From NCBI RefSeq assembly GCF_030813795.1, contig NZ_JAUSUX010000006.1, forward strand, positions 83,361-147,360: a stretch of 64,000 nt of DNA. Reading direction: 5' to 3'. The notes beneath the pieces were generated by a model. It was not told where the DNA came from and searched no databases. It worked only from the letters and a program-made list of their open reading frames with translations. Every line of letters starts with the position of its first letter. Position 1 is the stretch's first letter. Shown here piece after piece: positions 41,880-49,601 of the stretch. Both the position numbers and the translations under genes were made by a program. Source of the stretch: Desulfofundulus luciae. Its GTDB lineage: Bacteria > Bacillota > Desulfotomaculia > Desulfotomaculales > Desulfovirgulaceae.

Positions 41880-42934
41880 CGGCTCTGCTGGAGAAAGCCG
41901 CGGCGGGAGAAAGGCTCTCCCTGGAAGAAGGGGTGGAAATCCTCAAAAAGGCCGACCTTTTAGCCCTGGCCAGGGCGGCCGACCAGGTGCGCCGTAGAAT
42001 GCATCCGGAAAACCGGGTGACTTTCATCATTGACCGCAACATTAATTATACCAACGTATGCCAGTGTCGGTGCCGTTTTTGCGCCTTTTATCGCCACCCG
42101 CAAGATCCTGATGCCTATATAATTACTAAGGAAGAACTTTTTCAGAAGATCGAGGAAACCATCCGGGCGGGAGGCACTGAACTGCTCATCCAGGGGGGTC
42201 TGCACCCCGATTTGGGCCTGGACTACTACCTGGACATGCTGCATTCCATAAAGGAACGTTTCAATATCCATCTTCACTCCTTCTCGCCGCCGGAGATAGT
42301 ACACATGGCCAGGAAGTCCGGCCTGCCGGTAAAGGAGGTACTGGCCCGGTTGAGAGAAGCCGGCCTGGATTCCCTGCCCGGGGGAGGGGCGGAGATACTG
42401 GTGGACCGCGTCCGCCGGATTGTCAGCCCGCACAAGGTTTCCTGGACCGAATGGATGGAGGTAATGCGCTCTGCCCACAACCTGGGGATGAAAAGCACCG
42501 CCACCATGATGTTTGGTCATATGGAAACTCCGGAAGAACGGGTGCTGCACATGGTGCGGGTGCGTGAGCTTCAGGACGAAACCCGCGGGTTTACCGCCTT
42601 TATCCCCTGGAGCTTCCAGCCCCAAAATACCGAGTTGGGGGGAGAAACGGCTACCGGGGTGGATTATCTGCGCACCCTGGCCATAGCCAGGCTGATGCTG
42701 GACAACGTGCCCAACCTCCAGGTTTCTTGGGTCACCCAGGGAGCCAAAATAGCCCAGATAGCCCTCTTCTTTGGAGCCAATGATTTCGGCAGCACCATGC
42801 TGGAGGAAAATGTGGTCCGGGCAGCGGGAGTGAACTACCGGGTGCCGCTGCCGGAAATAATCCGCTGCATCAGGGATGCGGGGTTCACCCCGGCCCAGCG
42901 CACCACTTTATATGAGATCATCCGGGAATATTGA
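41867..42934 (+). CDS. mqnC: Cyclic dehypoxanthine futalosine synthase (radical SAM)
   Basis: A 355-residue radical-SAM enzyme that cyclises dehypoxanthine futalosine. The cluster motif is C65, C69, C72 in NVCQCRCRFCAFYRH. TELLIQGGLHPDLGLDYY and LPGGGAEILVDRVR are characteristic. The GTG start lies inside the end of mqnA. It closes the operon. MqnB (hydrolase) and MqnD, needed for the complete route, are not in the window. Confidence 0.93.
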   Translation: MPEVTALLEKAAAGERLSLEEGVEILKKADLLALARAADQVRRRMHPENRVTFIIDRNINYTNVCQCRCRFCAFYRHPQDPDAYIITKEELFQKIEETIRAGGTELLIQGGLHPDLGLDYYLDMLHSIKERFNIHLHSFSPPEIVHMARKSGLPVKEVLARLREAGLDSLPGGGAEILVDRVRRIVSPHKVSWTEWMEVMRSAHNLGMKSTATMMFGHMETPEERVLHMVRVRELQDETRGFTAFIPWSFQPQNTELGGETATGVDYLRTLAIARLMLDNVPNLQVSWVTQGAKIAQIALFFGANDFGSTMLEENVVRAAGVNYRVPLPEIIRCIRDAGFTPAQRTTLYEIIREY

Positions 42935-42976
42935 TGGGTGAAGCTGGGCAGAGCAAACCGGGCATACCCCGCGCAC

Positions 42977-43006
42977 TTGCTTTGAACGGCGTGCTTGCCC
43001 TATAAT
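42977..43006 (+). promoter_or_regulatory. Candidate promoter of selAB
   Basis: TTGCTT (42977-42982), 18-base spacer, TATAAT (43001-43006). It falls in the mqnC-selA gap and implies that selA starts downstream at 43041 rather than at the ATG 43005 overlapping the -10 box. Confidence 0.55.
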
Positions 43007-43040
43007 GTTGGGGACAATGGTAGCGGAGGCAATACAGATC

Positions 43041-44468
43041 ATGGCCAATAGGGAAGCTTTACGCAAACTACCGGCAGTGGACGAAGTATTGCGCTCACCG
43101 GAAATGGCTGCCCTGCTGGCGGAAAAGCCCCGCAACCTGGTGGTAGAAACGGTCCGGCAAGTTTTAGATCGCTGGCGCCAGGCCTTTTTAACGGTTGGGG
43201 CAGAGGATGAGATGGGGCGCGAAGAAATTACCAGCCGGGTAGTGAGCGAAGTGATCCGGGAAACCGCCCGTCGCTCCCGGCCAAATTTGCGCCGGGTGAT
43301 CAATGCCACGGGAGTAGTGTTGCATACAAACCTGGGCCGGGCCGTGCTGGCCCCTGCCGCCCGGACCGCGGTAGAAATGGTAGCTTCCGGCTATTGCAAC
43401 CTGGAACTGGATCTCCAGAGCGGTCGCCGGGGTTCCCGTTATGCTCCCCTGGAAGGGTTGCTGACCAGTCTGACCGGTGCGGAGGCAGCCATGGTGGTGA
43501 ATAACAATGCCGCCGCCGTTTTGCTCGCCCTGAGCACCCTGGCCCGGGGCCGGGAGGTTATTGTCTCCCGGGGGCAACTGGTAGAAATTGGAGGTTCTTT
43601 TCGCATTCCAGAAGTAATGGCCCAAAGCGGAGCCACCCTGGTGGAGGTGGGAGCAACCAACAAGACCTATCCCCATGATTACCGCCGGGCCATTACCGAC
43701 CGGACCGCTCTTCTCTTGCATGTTCATACCAGCAACTACCGCCTGGTAGGTTTCGTACGGGAAATCACCGTTAACGAACTTGTCCTGTTGGGCAAAGAAT
43801 ATGGTTTGCCGGTAATGAGCGACCTGGGCAGTGGTTTTCTGGTTGATCTAAGCCACTTTGGACTCCCTGCAGAACCAACGGTACAGGAAGTCGTTGCCTC
43901 CGGGGCCGATGTGGTCACCTTTTCCGGCGACAAGCTTTTAGGTGGCCCCCAGGCGGGCATTATCGTAGGCCGGCGCGAGTACATCGAAAAGATGAAGAAA
44001 AATCCCCTGACCCGGGCCATACGCATTGACAAGTTTACCGTCGCCGCCCTGGAAGCCACCCTGCGGGTCTACCTTGAACCCGACCGGGCCCTTGGCCACA
44101 TCCCTACCCTACGCATGCTCACCGTAGGCATCACAGAACTGGAAGAACGGGCCCGGAAACTGGCGGAGCAATTGCGCCATATGGTCGGGGAACAAGCCGT
44201 CATTGAGGTAGAACCTGTCATTTCCCGGGTAGGAGGAGGGGCCATGCCTACGGCCGACCTGCCCTCCATTGCCGTAACAGTACAACCCCGGCAAACGGAT
44301 TGCGAGAATCTGGCCAGGATCTTGCGGGCCGGGGAACCGGCGGTCATGGGCCGGGTACAGGATGACCGGTTGATCCTGGACATGCGCACGGTTTTACCTG
44401 GAGAAGTGGAGATTTTGGCTAAAGCAATCACGGCAGCACTTCAACCAGGGAAGGAGGTCGAAAGGTGA
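43041..44468 (+). CDS. selA: L-seryl-tRNA(Sec) selenium transferase
   Basis: A 475-residue PLP enzyme that converts seryl-tRNA(Sec) to selenocysteinyl-tRNA(Sec) using selenophosphate. The N-terminal tRNA-binding region starts with [11 protein letters not shown]. The PLP lysine lies in [18 protein letters not shown] near residue 300. [14 protein letters not shown] and [10 protein letters not shown] are family blocks. The ATG at 43041 fits the family length and lies after GGAGG with an 11-base spacer. It overlaps selB by four bases. A selD gene and tRNA-Sec are not seen here. Confidence 0.93.
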   Translation: MANREALRKLPAVDEVLRSPEMAALLAEKPRNLVVETVRQVLDRWRQAFLTVGAEDEMGREEITSRVVSEVIRETARRSRPNLRRVINATGVVLHTNLGRAVLAPAARTAVEMVASGYCNLELDLQSGRRGSRYAPLEGLLTSLTGAEAAMVVNNNAAAVLLALSTLARGREVIVSRGQLVEIGGSFRIPEVMAQSGATLVEVGATNKTYPHDYRRAITDRTALLLHVHTSNYRLVGFVREITVNELVLLGKEYGLPVMSDLGSGFLVDLSHFGLPAEPTVQEVVASGADVVTFSGDKLLGGPQAGIIVGRREYIEKMKKNPLTRAIRIDKFTVAALEATLRVYLEPDRALGHIPTLRMLTVGITELEERARKLAEQLRHMVGEQAVIEVEPVISRVGGGAMPTADLPSIAVTVQPRQTDCENLARILRAGEPAVMGRVQDDRLILDMRTVLPGEVEILAKAITAALQPGKEVER

Positions 44469-46393
44469 CCCATTTGATCATCGGGACCGCCGGTCATGTG
44501 GATCACGGTAAAACCATGCTGGTAAAGGCCCTTACCGGAGTGGATACGGATCGGTTAAAGGAAGAGAAGGAACGGGGTATCTCCATTGAACTGGGCTTTG
44601 CTTCCTTAACCCTGCCCAGCGGCCGGCAGGCTGGCATCGTAGATGTCCCGGGCCATGAGCGTTTTATCAAAAACATGCTGGCCGGTGTAGGCGGTATTGA
44701 CCTGGTGCTCCTGGTCATTGCCGCCGATGAAGGAGTCATGCCCCAAACAAAAGAGCATATGGATATCATCCAACTCCTGCAAATAGCGCGGGGAGTAGTG
44801 GTGCTGAGCAAAGTGGATCTGGTGGACCGGGAATGGCTGGACCTGGTGCGGGAAGAGGTGGTTGAGTTCCTTAAAGGTACCACCCTGGAAGGTGCGCCGG
44901 TGGTGGAGGTTTCCAGTGTTACCGGCCAGGGGCTGGACGAGCTTTTACGCACCATTGATCTGGTAGCGCAGGAGGTCAAGGAAAAACCAGCTACCGGTTA
45001 CGTACGCCTCCCTGTTGACCGGGTTTTTTCGATCACCGGTTTTGGCACCGTAGCCACCGGTACTCTGTGGAGCGGCATACTGCGCACCGGGGACGCGCTG
45101 GAAATCATGCCCCGCAAAATAGCCGCCCGGGTACGCACGCTGCAGGTGCACAGACGGAAGGTGGAAGAAGCCCGGGCCGGACAGCGGGTAGCGGTAAACC
45201 TGACCGGAGTAGAAGTCGATGAAGTGCCCCGGGGCAGTGTCCTGGCCACTCCCGGCAGCCTTACCCCGTCTTACCGCCTGGATGCTCGCTTTGTGCTTCT
45301 GGGAACGTCCAGGCCCTTGAAAAACAGGAGCCGGGTGCGCCTCCACCTGGGAACGGCAGAAATTATGTGCCGGGTAATCCTCCTGGACCGGGATGAACTG
45401 GCCCCGCAGGAGACGGCTCTGGTCCAGCTGGAGCTGGAAGAACCCACGGTGGCCGTGCGGGGGGACCGGTTTGTCGTCCGTTCCTATTCCCCGGTACGCA
45501 CCATTGGTGGCGGCAAGATCATTGACCCTGTAGCTCCAAAACACCGGCGCCTGCGCCGGGAAGTAATCGAAAGCCTCTTAACCCGGGAAAAGGGTACACC
45601 TGAAGAACTCCTGCTTCAGCAACTCAATAGCCACCGGACTATCCTCACGGCAGAAGAACTGGTTAAGGCCAGCGGGCTGGATGAGAATACAGTAAAGGAT
45701 ACCCTGCACTCCCTGGTGGAGAAAAAGCAGGTTCGCCCCATACCCTCCGAAAACCAGGTTTATTATCTTCTCCAGGAAGTATATCTGCAGTGGGCGGAAA
45801 ACATGCGCTTGATGCTGAAAGAATACCACCGGGACTTCCCGTTACGGGAAGGTTTCCCCAAAGAAGAAATGCGTTCCCGCCTGTTTGCGGGGTTGAACAG
45901 CAAGCAGTTTCAATCTCTTCTCCAGGTTATGGAAGATGATGGTTTGGTGAAGCTCTACACCCAGGACATAGCCCTGCCTACATTTACCCCGAGGCCCAAC
46001 CTCAAACAAGAACAGCAAATACAGCAGTTGCTCGAGATTTACAGGGAGGGGAATTGCCAGCCACCTGCCTGGGGTGAGGCAACCCGCCTGGTAGGGCTGG
46101 AAAGCCATGCGGCCCAGGAGATTTTGCAATACCTGCTTAAGAAAGGCATGCTGGTGCGGGTAGCCGACGATCTGTACTTTCACCCTGCCTGTGTGGACAG
46201 GGCCCGGCAGGCACTGGTTGACTATTTGCGAGAAAAGGGGGAAATAACGGTGGGGGAAACCCGGGATTTACTGCAAACGTCCCGGAAATACGCGCTGCCC
46301 CTCTTAGAGTATTTTGACCGGGAAAAAACTACCCGGCGGGTGGAAGACAAGAGGGTCCTCACCCGGGCGGAGAAACAAAAAAACCGGTCATAA
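44465..46393 (+). CDS. selB: Selenocysteine-specific elongation factor SelB
   Basis: A 642-residue EF-Tu-like GTPase that delivers Sec-tRNA to UGA codons by reading the SECIS hairpin. G1 is [11 protein letters not shown] at the N terminus, G3 DVPGHE near 61, and G4 LSKVDL near 118. Two beta-barrel domains follow, with [15 protein letters not shown]. The C-terminal third (about 370-642) holds the winged-helix repeats that bind mRNA. GTG start overlapping selA. Its presence implies selenoproteins elsewhere in the genome. Confidence 0.95.
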   Translation: MTHLIIGTAGHVDHGKTMLVKALTGVDTDRLKEEKERGISIELGFASLTLPSGRQAGIVDVPGHERFIKNMLAGVGGIDLVLLVIAADEGVMPQTKEHMDIIQLLQIARGVVVLSKVDLVDREWLDLVREEVVEFLKGTTLEGAPVVEVSSVTGQGLDELLRTIDLVAQEVKEKPATGYVRLPVDRVFSITGFGTVATGTLWSGILRTGDALEIMPRKIAARVRTLQVHRRKVEEARAGQRVAVNLTGVEVDEVPRGSVLATPGSLTPSYRLDARFVLLGTSRPLKNRSRVRLHLGTAEIMCRVILLDRDELAPQETALVQLELEEPTVAVRGDRFVVRSYSPVRTIGGGKIIDPVAPKHRRLRREVIESLLTREKGTPEELLLQQLNSHRTILTAEELVKASGLDENTVKDTLHSLVEKKQVRPIPSENQVYYLLQEVYLQWAENMRLMLKEYHRDFPLREGFPKEEMRSRLFAGLNSKQFQSLLQVMEDDGLVKLYTQDIALPTFTPRPNLKQEQQIQQLLEIYREGNCQPPAWGEATRLVGLESHAAQEILQYLLKKGMLVRVADDLYFHPACVDRARQALVDYLREKGEITVGETRDLLQTSRKYALPLLEYFDREKTTRRVEDKRVLTRAEKQKNRS

Positions 46394-46445
46394 CCGTCAA
46401 TACGGTTACAGCCGGCCATCCACCCTGGCCCCTTCTTTGGGAAAA

Positions 46446-46907
46446 CTAGTCCCCGGATCCGGGCCAGAGGTATAATCCCGTGGCCTCATCAAAGACCCGT
46501 TCAAAGTTGCGGTCGTACTCATGAAGGAGTTCAGTGATCACATATTCACAGGCGAAAATCTCTGTCCCTTCAGCCAGGTGGCCACCGACCATACGCCCGT
46601 CTTCTGCTATCATGGCTATATGGGCGTGGACGAAGGGCTGCCCGTCCTTAAGGGAAATATTCCCCTCGAGGCTGATGATTTCATGGGGATTATCAAACTC
46701 CAAATAAGTATAGGTGCGCCGGTCCTGGTGATAAAAGCCTACCCGGGCACGAGTGACCGCCCCAATGGCCCGCACTACGCCCAACTGGATATTTTCATTC
46801 ACACAAAGCTGGGTCAGGGAAGCCAGTAAATCGGCTCCCTTATTTAAACGTCCCATAATCATGCGCCCACGGCTTACCGGTCGTGCCAGCATATAAATTC
46901 TGACCAT
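46446..46907 (-). CDS. PPC/DUF296 domain protein
   Basis: A protein of about 153 residues with a PPC (plant and prokaryote conserved, DUF296) domain. The typical core is GADLLASLTQLCVNENIQLGVVRAIGAVTRA followed by GNISLKDGQPFVHAHIAM (two adjoining blocks), containing the metal-binding histidines. In bacteria the domain is stand-alone and of unclear function; some members bind DNA in plants. The start is awkward: AGGAGG (46908-46913) abuts the ATG at 46907, while the ATG at 46892 is 15 bases away and an ATT at 46898 would have ideal spacing. Confidence 0.75.
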   Translation of the reverse strand: MVRIYMLARPVSRGRMIMGRLNKGADLLASLTQLCVNENIQLGVVRAIGAVTRARVGFYHQDRRTYTYLEFDNPHEIISLEGNISLKDGQPFVHAHIAMIAEDGRMVGGHLAEGTEIFACEYVITELLHEYDRNFERVFDEATGLYLWPGSGD

Positions 46908-46939
46908 CCTCCTGTTAAAAATTTTTCCGGCCTGCGGCC

Positions 46940-46975
46940 AAAAGACAGAAAGGACCCGGGGAAAACCCCGCGTCC
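46940..46975 (-). terminator. Terminator of the DUF1657 gene
   Basis: On the minus strand stem GGACGCGGGG / CCCCGGGTCC with one mismatch and a four-base loop, followed by TTTCTGTCTTTT. Confidence 0.75.
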
Positions 46976-47004
46976 TCCGCGGATATGCCACGTCTCAGGC
47001 GAGA

Positions 47005-47238
47005 TTACTGCTTTTGCTGCTGTTGTTGGGGCTGCAGCACTTTATACTGGGGTTCCTGCTGTTCGATATAATTCACCCGTCCCCGCAGGCCCTTACAAAT
47101 CTCTTCCAGTTGATGGGAATAACTGGCAAACATTTGTTTGGCCATCTGATCCTGGGTATCCAGGGAGAAGGTCTTTAAATTGGCAGCCGCACTTTCCAAA
47201 GAGGCCAGGGTTTGATGCATCTTTTCGCCAATGGTCAT
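47005..47238 (-). CDS. DUF1657 small helical protein
   Basis: A 77-residue, predominantly helical protein (heptad-like leucine/alanine pattern over residues 5-60) with a glutamine-rich tail. The segment MHQTLASLESAAANLKTFSLDTQD matches my memory of DUF1657, short proteins common in spore formers and often linked to spoVA-type genes. No such neighbours occur here. A clear AGGAGG precedes the ATG, and a terminator follows. The function is unknown. Confidence 0.8.
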   Translation of the reverse strand: MTIGEKMHQTLASLESAAANLKTFSLDTQDQMAKQMFASYSHQLEEICKGLRGRVNYIEQQEPQYKVLQPQQQQQKQ

Positions 47239-47290
47239 AGATTTACCTCCTTAATTTTGTTAGGAAAAAATTTTTAAATTACAATTCTAG

Positions 47291-47304
47291 TGTGAGCGTT
47301 TTCA
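47291..47304. promoter_or_regulatory. cre-like palindrome before the MidA-type gene
   Basis: TGTGAGCGTTTTCA differs at one position from the cre/LacI-family consensus TGWAARCGYTWNCW. It lies in the divergent gap between the DUF1657 and methyltransferase genes. Confidence 0.3.
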
Positions 47305-47386
47305 CGGTAAGATATCACCGGGTTATTATGGACAAAAATGCAAAATTATCTTCAATCTATCTTCATAAAACCTGGTTAGGGTTAAG

Positions 47387-48547
47387 GTGAGTAATTTGAA
47401 CCTCCTGTTAGGAAAAATTATCGCTTTAATTAAAGCCCGGGGGCCTATTACTTTTAAAGATTTCATGCAAATAGCCCTTTATTATCCCGGACTGGGGTAT
47501 TATACCGGCCCCGGGGAAAAAATTGGCTCCCGGGGTGATTTCTATACCAGCGCCGACGTGCATCCTCTTTTCGGGGCCATGCTTGCCAAACAATTTTCCC
47601 AGATGTGGGAATGCCTGGGGCGGCCGCAGAACTGGGTGCTGGTAGAATACGGAGCCGGTAAAGGCTTTTTAGCCCGGGATATCCTGAACGCGCTGGCCAC
47701 GTCTTTCCGGCCGGCATGGGAAGGGATGCGCTATTACATCATTGAGGCCAGCCCGGAAATGATCCGGCGACAAAAAGAGCTTTTGGCCCCATTCCCGGAA
47801 GAAAAGGTATCCTGGGCCAGTGCCCTGTCTGAAGTGGGAAATCCCGGTTATATTAACGGAATCATTTTTGGCAACGAGCTGGTGGACGCCTTTCCGGTCC
47901 ACCGGGTGCGCCAAACCGCGTCAGGACTCAAGGAAATTTATATCAACTGGCGTGATGGCAAGCTGGTGGAGGAGGAGGGGGAACTTTCCACCCCCCTCCT
48001 GGGGGAATACTTTACCACCTTGGGCATAAAACTTGCCCAGGGTCAGGTGGCCGAAGTAAATCTGGCCGCCCGGGAATGGCTGCAGGAAGTGGCGGCCGGG
48101 CTGGGACGGGGTTTTGTGCTCATCATTGACTACGGTATGGAATCTATGGAACTTTACCACCCTTCCCGCTTTGAAGGCACCCTGCGCTGTTACCGGCAAC
48201 ACCGTCTGGGTGGCGATCCCCTGAACCATGTGGGACAGCAGGATATCACCTCCCATGTTAATTTTTCCGCCCTCATCCACTGGGGCAGAGAGGCTGGCCT
48301 GCACCTGGCCGGTTATACTACCCAAATGAACTTCCTACTAAGCCTGGGCATAGTGGAGGCCATTCCCCGGTCCGCCCCCGAATACGTTTTTGACGAAAGG
48401 ACCACGCGCACCGTTATGGCCGTGAAAAAACTGATTCTGCCGGAAGGGATGGGAGGAATCTTTAAGGTCCTGGCACTTTGCAAAGGAGTTGAGCAACCTA
48501 ACCTGCTCGGTTTTCCGAAGGGACAAAAAGGCAGGGGACAACCATGA
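47387..48547 (+). CDS. MidA/NDUFAF7-type SAM-dependent methyltransferase (DUF185)
   Basis: A 386-residue protein of PF02636. The eukaryotic member, NDUFAF7/MidA, methylates an arginine of the complex I subunit NDUFS2. Family blocks visible are the N-terminal FKDFMQIALYYPGLGYYTG, GDFYTSADVHPLFG, the SAM-binding LVEYGAGKGFLARDIL near residues 84-100 and FGNELVDAFPVHRV. The bacterial substrate is not established. The start is GTG 47387 or TTG 47396; AAGGTGAG lies over the first and upstream of the second. The stop overlaps the next gene's ATG. Confidence 0.85.
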   Translation: MSNLNLLLGKIIALIKARGPITFKDFMQIALYYPGLGYYTGPGEKIGSRGDFYTSADVHPLFGAMLAKQFSQMWECLGRPQNWVLVEYGAGKGFLARDILNALATSFRPAWEGMRYYIIEASPEMIRRQKELLAPFPEEKVSWASALSEVGNPGYINGIIFGNELVDAFPVHRVRQTASGLKEIYINWRDGKLVEEEGELSTPLLGEYFTTLGIKLAQGQVAEVNLAAREWLQEVAAGLGRGFVLIIDYGMESMELYHPSRFEGTLRCYRQHRLGGDPLNHVGQQDITSHVNFSALIHWGREAGLHLAGYTTQMNFLLSLGIVEAIPRSAPEYVFDERTTRTVMAVKKLILPEGMGGIFKVLALCKGVEQPNLLGFPKGQKGRGQP

Positions 48548-48927
48548 TCAAAAACCTTTTCTTTGCCGCAGGGGAAGGAAAACACCGGGTACAGTTGCAG
48601 GCAACCCTCACCGGCGAGGGTATTATGATCTCTCTTTTCGGCGGTGAAAAGCCCCATATCGGAGCGGTGGTTTTGAGCATTCCTCGCCCCAGCCTGGCTG
48701 ATCCCGGCCGCTTAAGCTGTACCTCCACGGTGGTACCCAGGCTGGGGCACAAGGACGACGAAATAGCCAAACCCCTGGCTGAACAACTGGCCAAAGCCAG
48801 CGGCCAGCCGGTGGTGGTGGTAGCCGGACTCCATGTGGAAAGGGCGCAAGCGGAAGATATAAACCTCCTGGCTGAGAATTCCCGGCAGGCCATGCAACAA
48901 TTGTTATATAATTTAAATCTTATTTAA
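48544..48927 (+). CDS. Small LpdD-like protein coupled to the methyltransferase
   Basis: A 127-residue protein overlapping the methyltransferase stop by four bases. The pattern ISLFGGEKPHIGAVVLS, then RLGHKDDEIAKPLAEQLA and VVAGLHVERAQAEDI, resembles LpdD, the small accessory protein of gallate decarboxylase LpdC, a UbiD-family enzyme that uses prenylated FMN. If right, it could help deliver or maintain prenylated flavin for the UbiD-like decarboxylase at 37574, but it is not next to it. The family call is from memory of the motif only. Confidence 0.55.
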   Translation: MIKNLFFAAGEGKHRVQLQATLTGEGIMISLFGGEKPHIGAVVLSIPRPSLADPGRLSCTSTVVPRLGHKDDEIAKPLAEQLAKASGQPVVVVAGLHVERAQAEDINLLAENSRQAMQQLLYNLNLI

Positions 48928-49019
48928 ATTAAATCTTGTTTAAAAAAAATTAATGCCAATTTTCGTTAGCTTTTTTTTGTGCCCCCGGGGACAAAATATA
49001 TCCCAGGAGGTGATAAATC

Positions 49020-49172
49020 ATGTCCCGCGACGACAAAACCAATCGCACAGCGGAACGCAGGAACGATACTACCCAGTGCCCGGCTCTGGAGAGCACGGGT
49101 GGCTGCCCGGCAGAAAATGTTCTTTTCTCTGATTCTTGCGCTGAATGCGCGAAAGCGGATGACGATTTGTAA
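49020..49172 (+). CDS. 50-residue Cys-containing small protein
   Basis: A short ORF with a near-ideal ribosome site (AGGAGGTGA six bases before the ATG). The protein is very polar, with a Lys/Arg/Asp-rich N terminus, four cysteines arranged as TQCPALESTGGCP and DSCAECAK, and an acidic tail. Four Cys in two pairs could bind zinc or iron. It is followed at once by a terminator, so it is its own unit just upstream of the iron-uptake operon. I do not recognise the family. Confidence 0.6.
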   Translation: MSRDDKTNRTAERRNDTTQCPALESTGGCPAENVLFSDSCAECAKADDDL

Positions 49173-49182
49173 AAACTAGCCT

Positions 49183-49213
49183 AAACGGGGTTTCATACCC
49201 CGTTATTTTTTTA
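49183..49213 (+). terminator. Terminator after the 50-residue protein
   Basis: Stem AACGGGG / CCCCGTT (with loop TTTCATA) followed by seven T. Confidence 0.85.
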
Positions 49214-49222
49214 AAAAATAGC

Positions 49223-49251
49223 TTGACAGGGGCAGCCAGGAGGATTAAACT
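49223..49251 (+). promoter_or_regulatory. Promoter of feoAB
   Basis: TTGACA (49223-49228), 17 bases, TAAACT (49246-49251). Confidence 0.7.
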
Positions 49252-49260
49252 GTATTTAGA

Positions 49261-49276
49261 TTGAGATTCATTCTCA
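49261..49276. promoter_or_regulatory. Fur box 1 before feoA
   Basis: TTGAGATTCATTCTCA is a Fur/DtxR-type dyad (TGAGATTCATTCTCA) located at the expected transcription start, where bound repressor would block initiation. Confidence 0.65.
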
Positions 49277-49326
49277 TAGCTTCTCACTAAAACCTGCCGC
49301 CGGGGGGAAATTTATAACCACGAAAC

Positions 49327-49342
49327 GATAATGATTCTCATC
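49327..49342. promoter_or_regulatory. Fur box 2 before feoA
   Basis: GATAATGATTCTCATC closely matches the classical Fur box (GATAATGATAATCATTATC). It lies about 35 bases before the feoA start, downstream of the first site. Confidence 0.75.
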
Positions 49343-49377
49343 CCCATGCATTTATCTACATGAAGGAGGGATTTACC

Positions 49378-49599
49378 GTGACCCTGGATCGCATGAAAAG
49401 AGGTCAGCGTTGCCGCATTTTATCCATACCCTCTGAACTGATTCGGGCACAGGCCCTGCGTTTTGGTATCGCCGAAGGGGAAGTTGTGACCTGTTGTGAA
49501 GTAATACCTGGGGGACCGGTAGTGATTAGCAAAAACCGTCAGGAAATCGCTATCGGCCGCGGATTGGCCCGGCAGATCGAAGTGGAAGGGAGTTTTTAA
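49378..49599 (+). CDS. feoA: Ferrous iron transport protein A
   Basis: A 73-residue SH3-like FeoA protein, the small cytosolic partner of FeoB. Visible features are RGQRCRILSIPSELIRAQALRFGIAEGE and the late PGGPVVISKNRQEIAIGRGLA. The GTG at 49378 has AAGGAGG eight bases upstream; the in-frame ATG at 49360 overlaps that site. It ends two bases before feoB, under Fur-box control. Confidence 0.92.
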   Translation: MTLDRMKRGQRCRILSIPSELIRAQALRFGIAEGEVVTCCEVIPGGPVVISKNRQEIAIGRGLARQIEVEGSF

Positions 49600-49601
49600 G
49601 C

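Noticed and set aside
46394..46445. Possible tRNA-Sec after selB
   Set aside because: Only a short AACCG / CGGTT hairpin is present; no 12-13-bp acceptor, no TTCGA loop and too little space.
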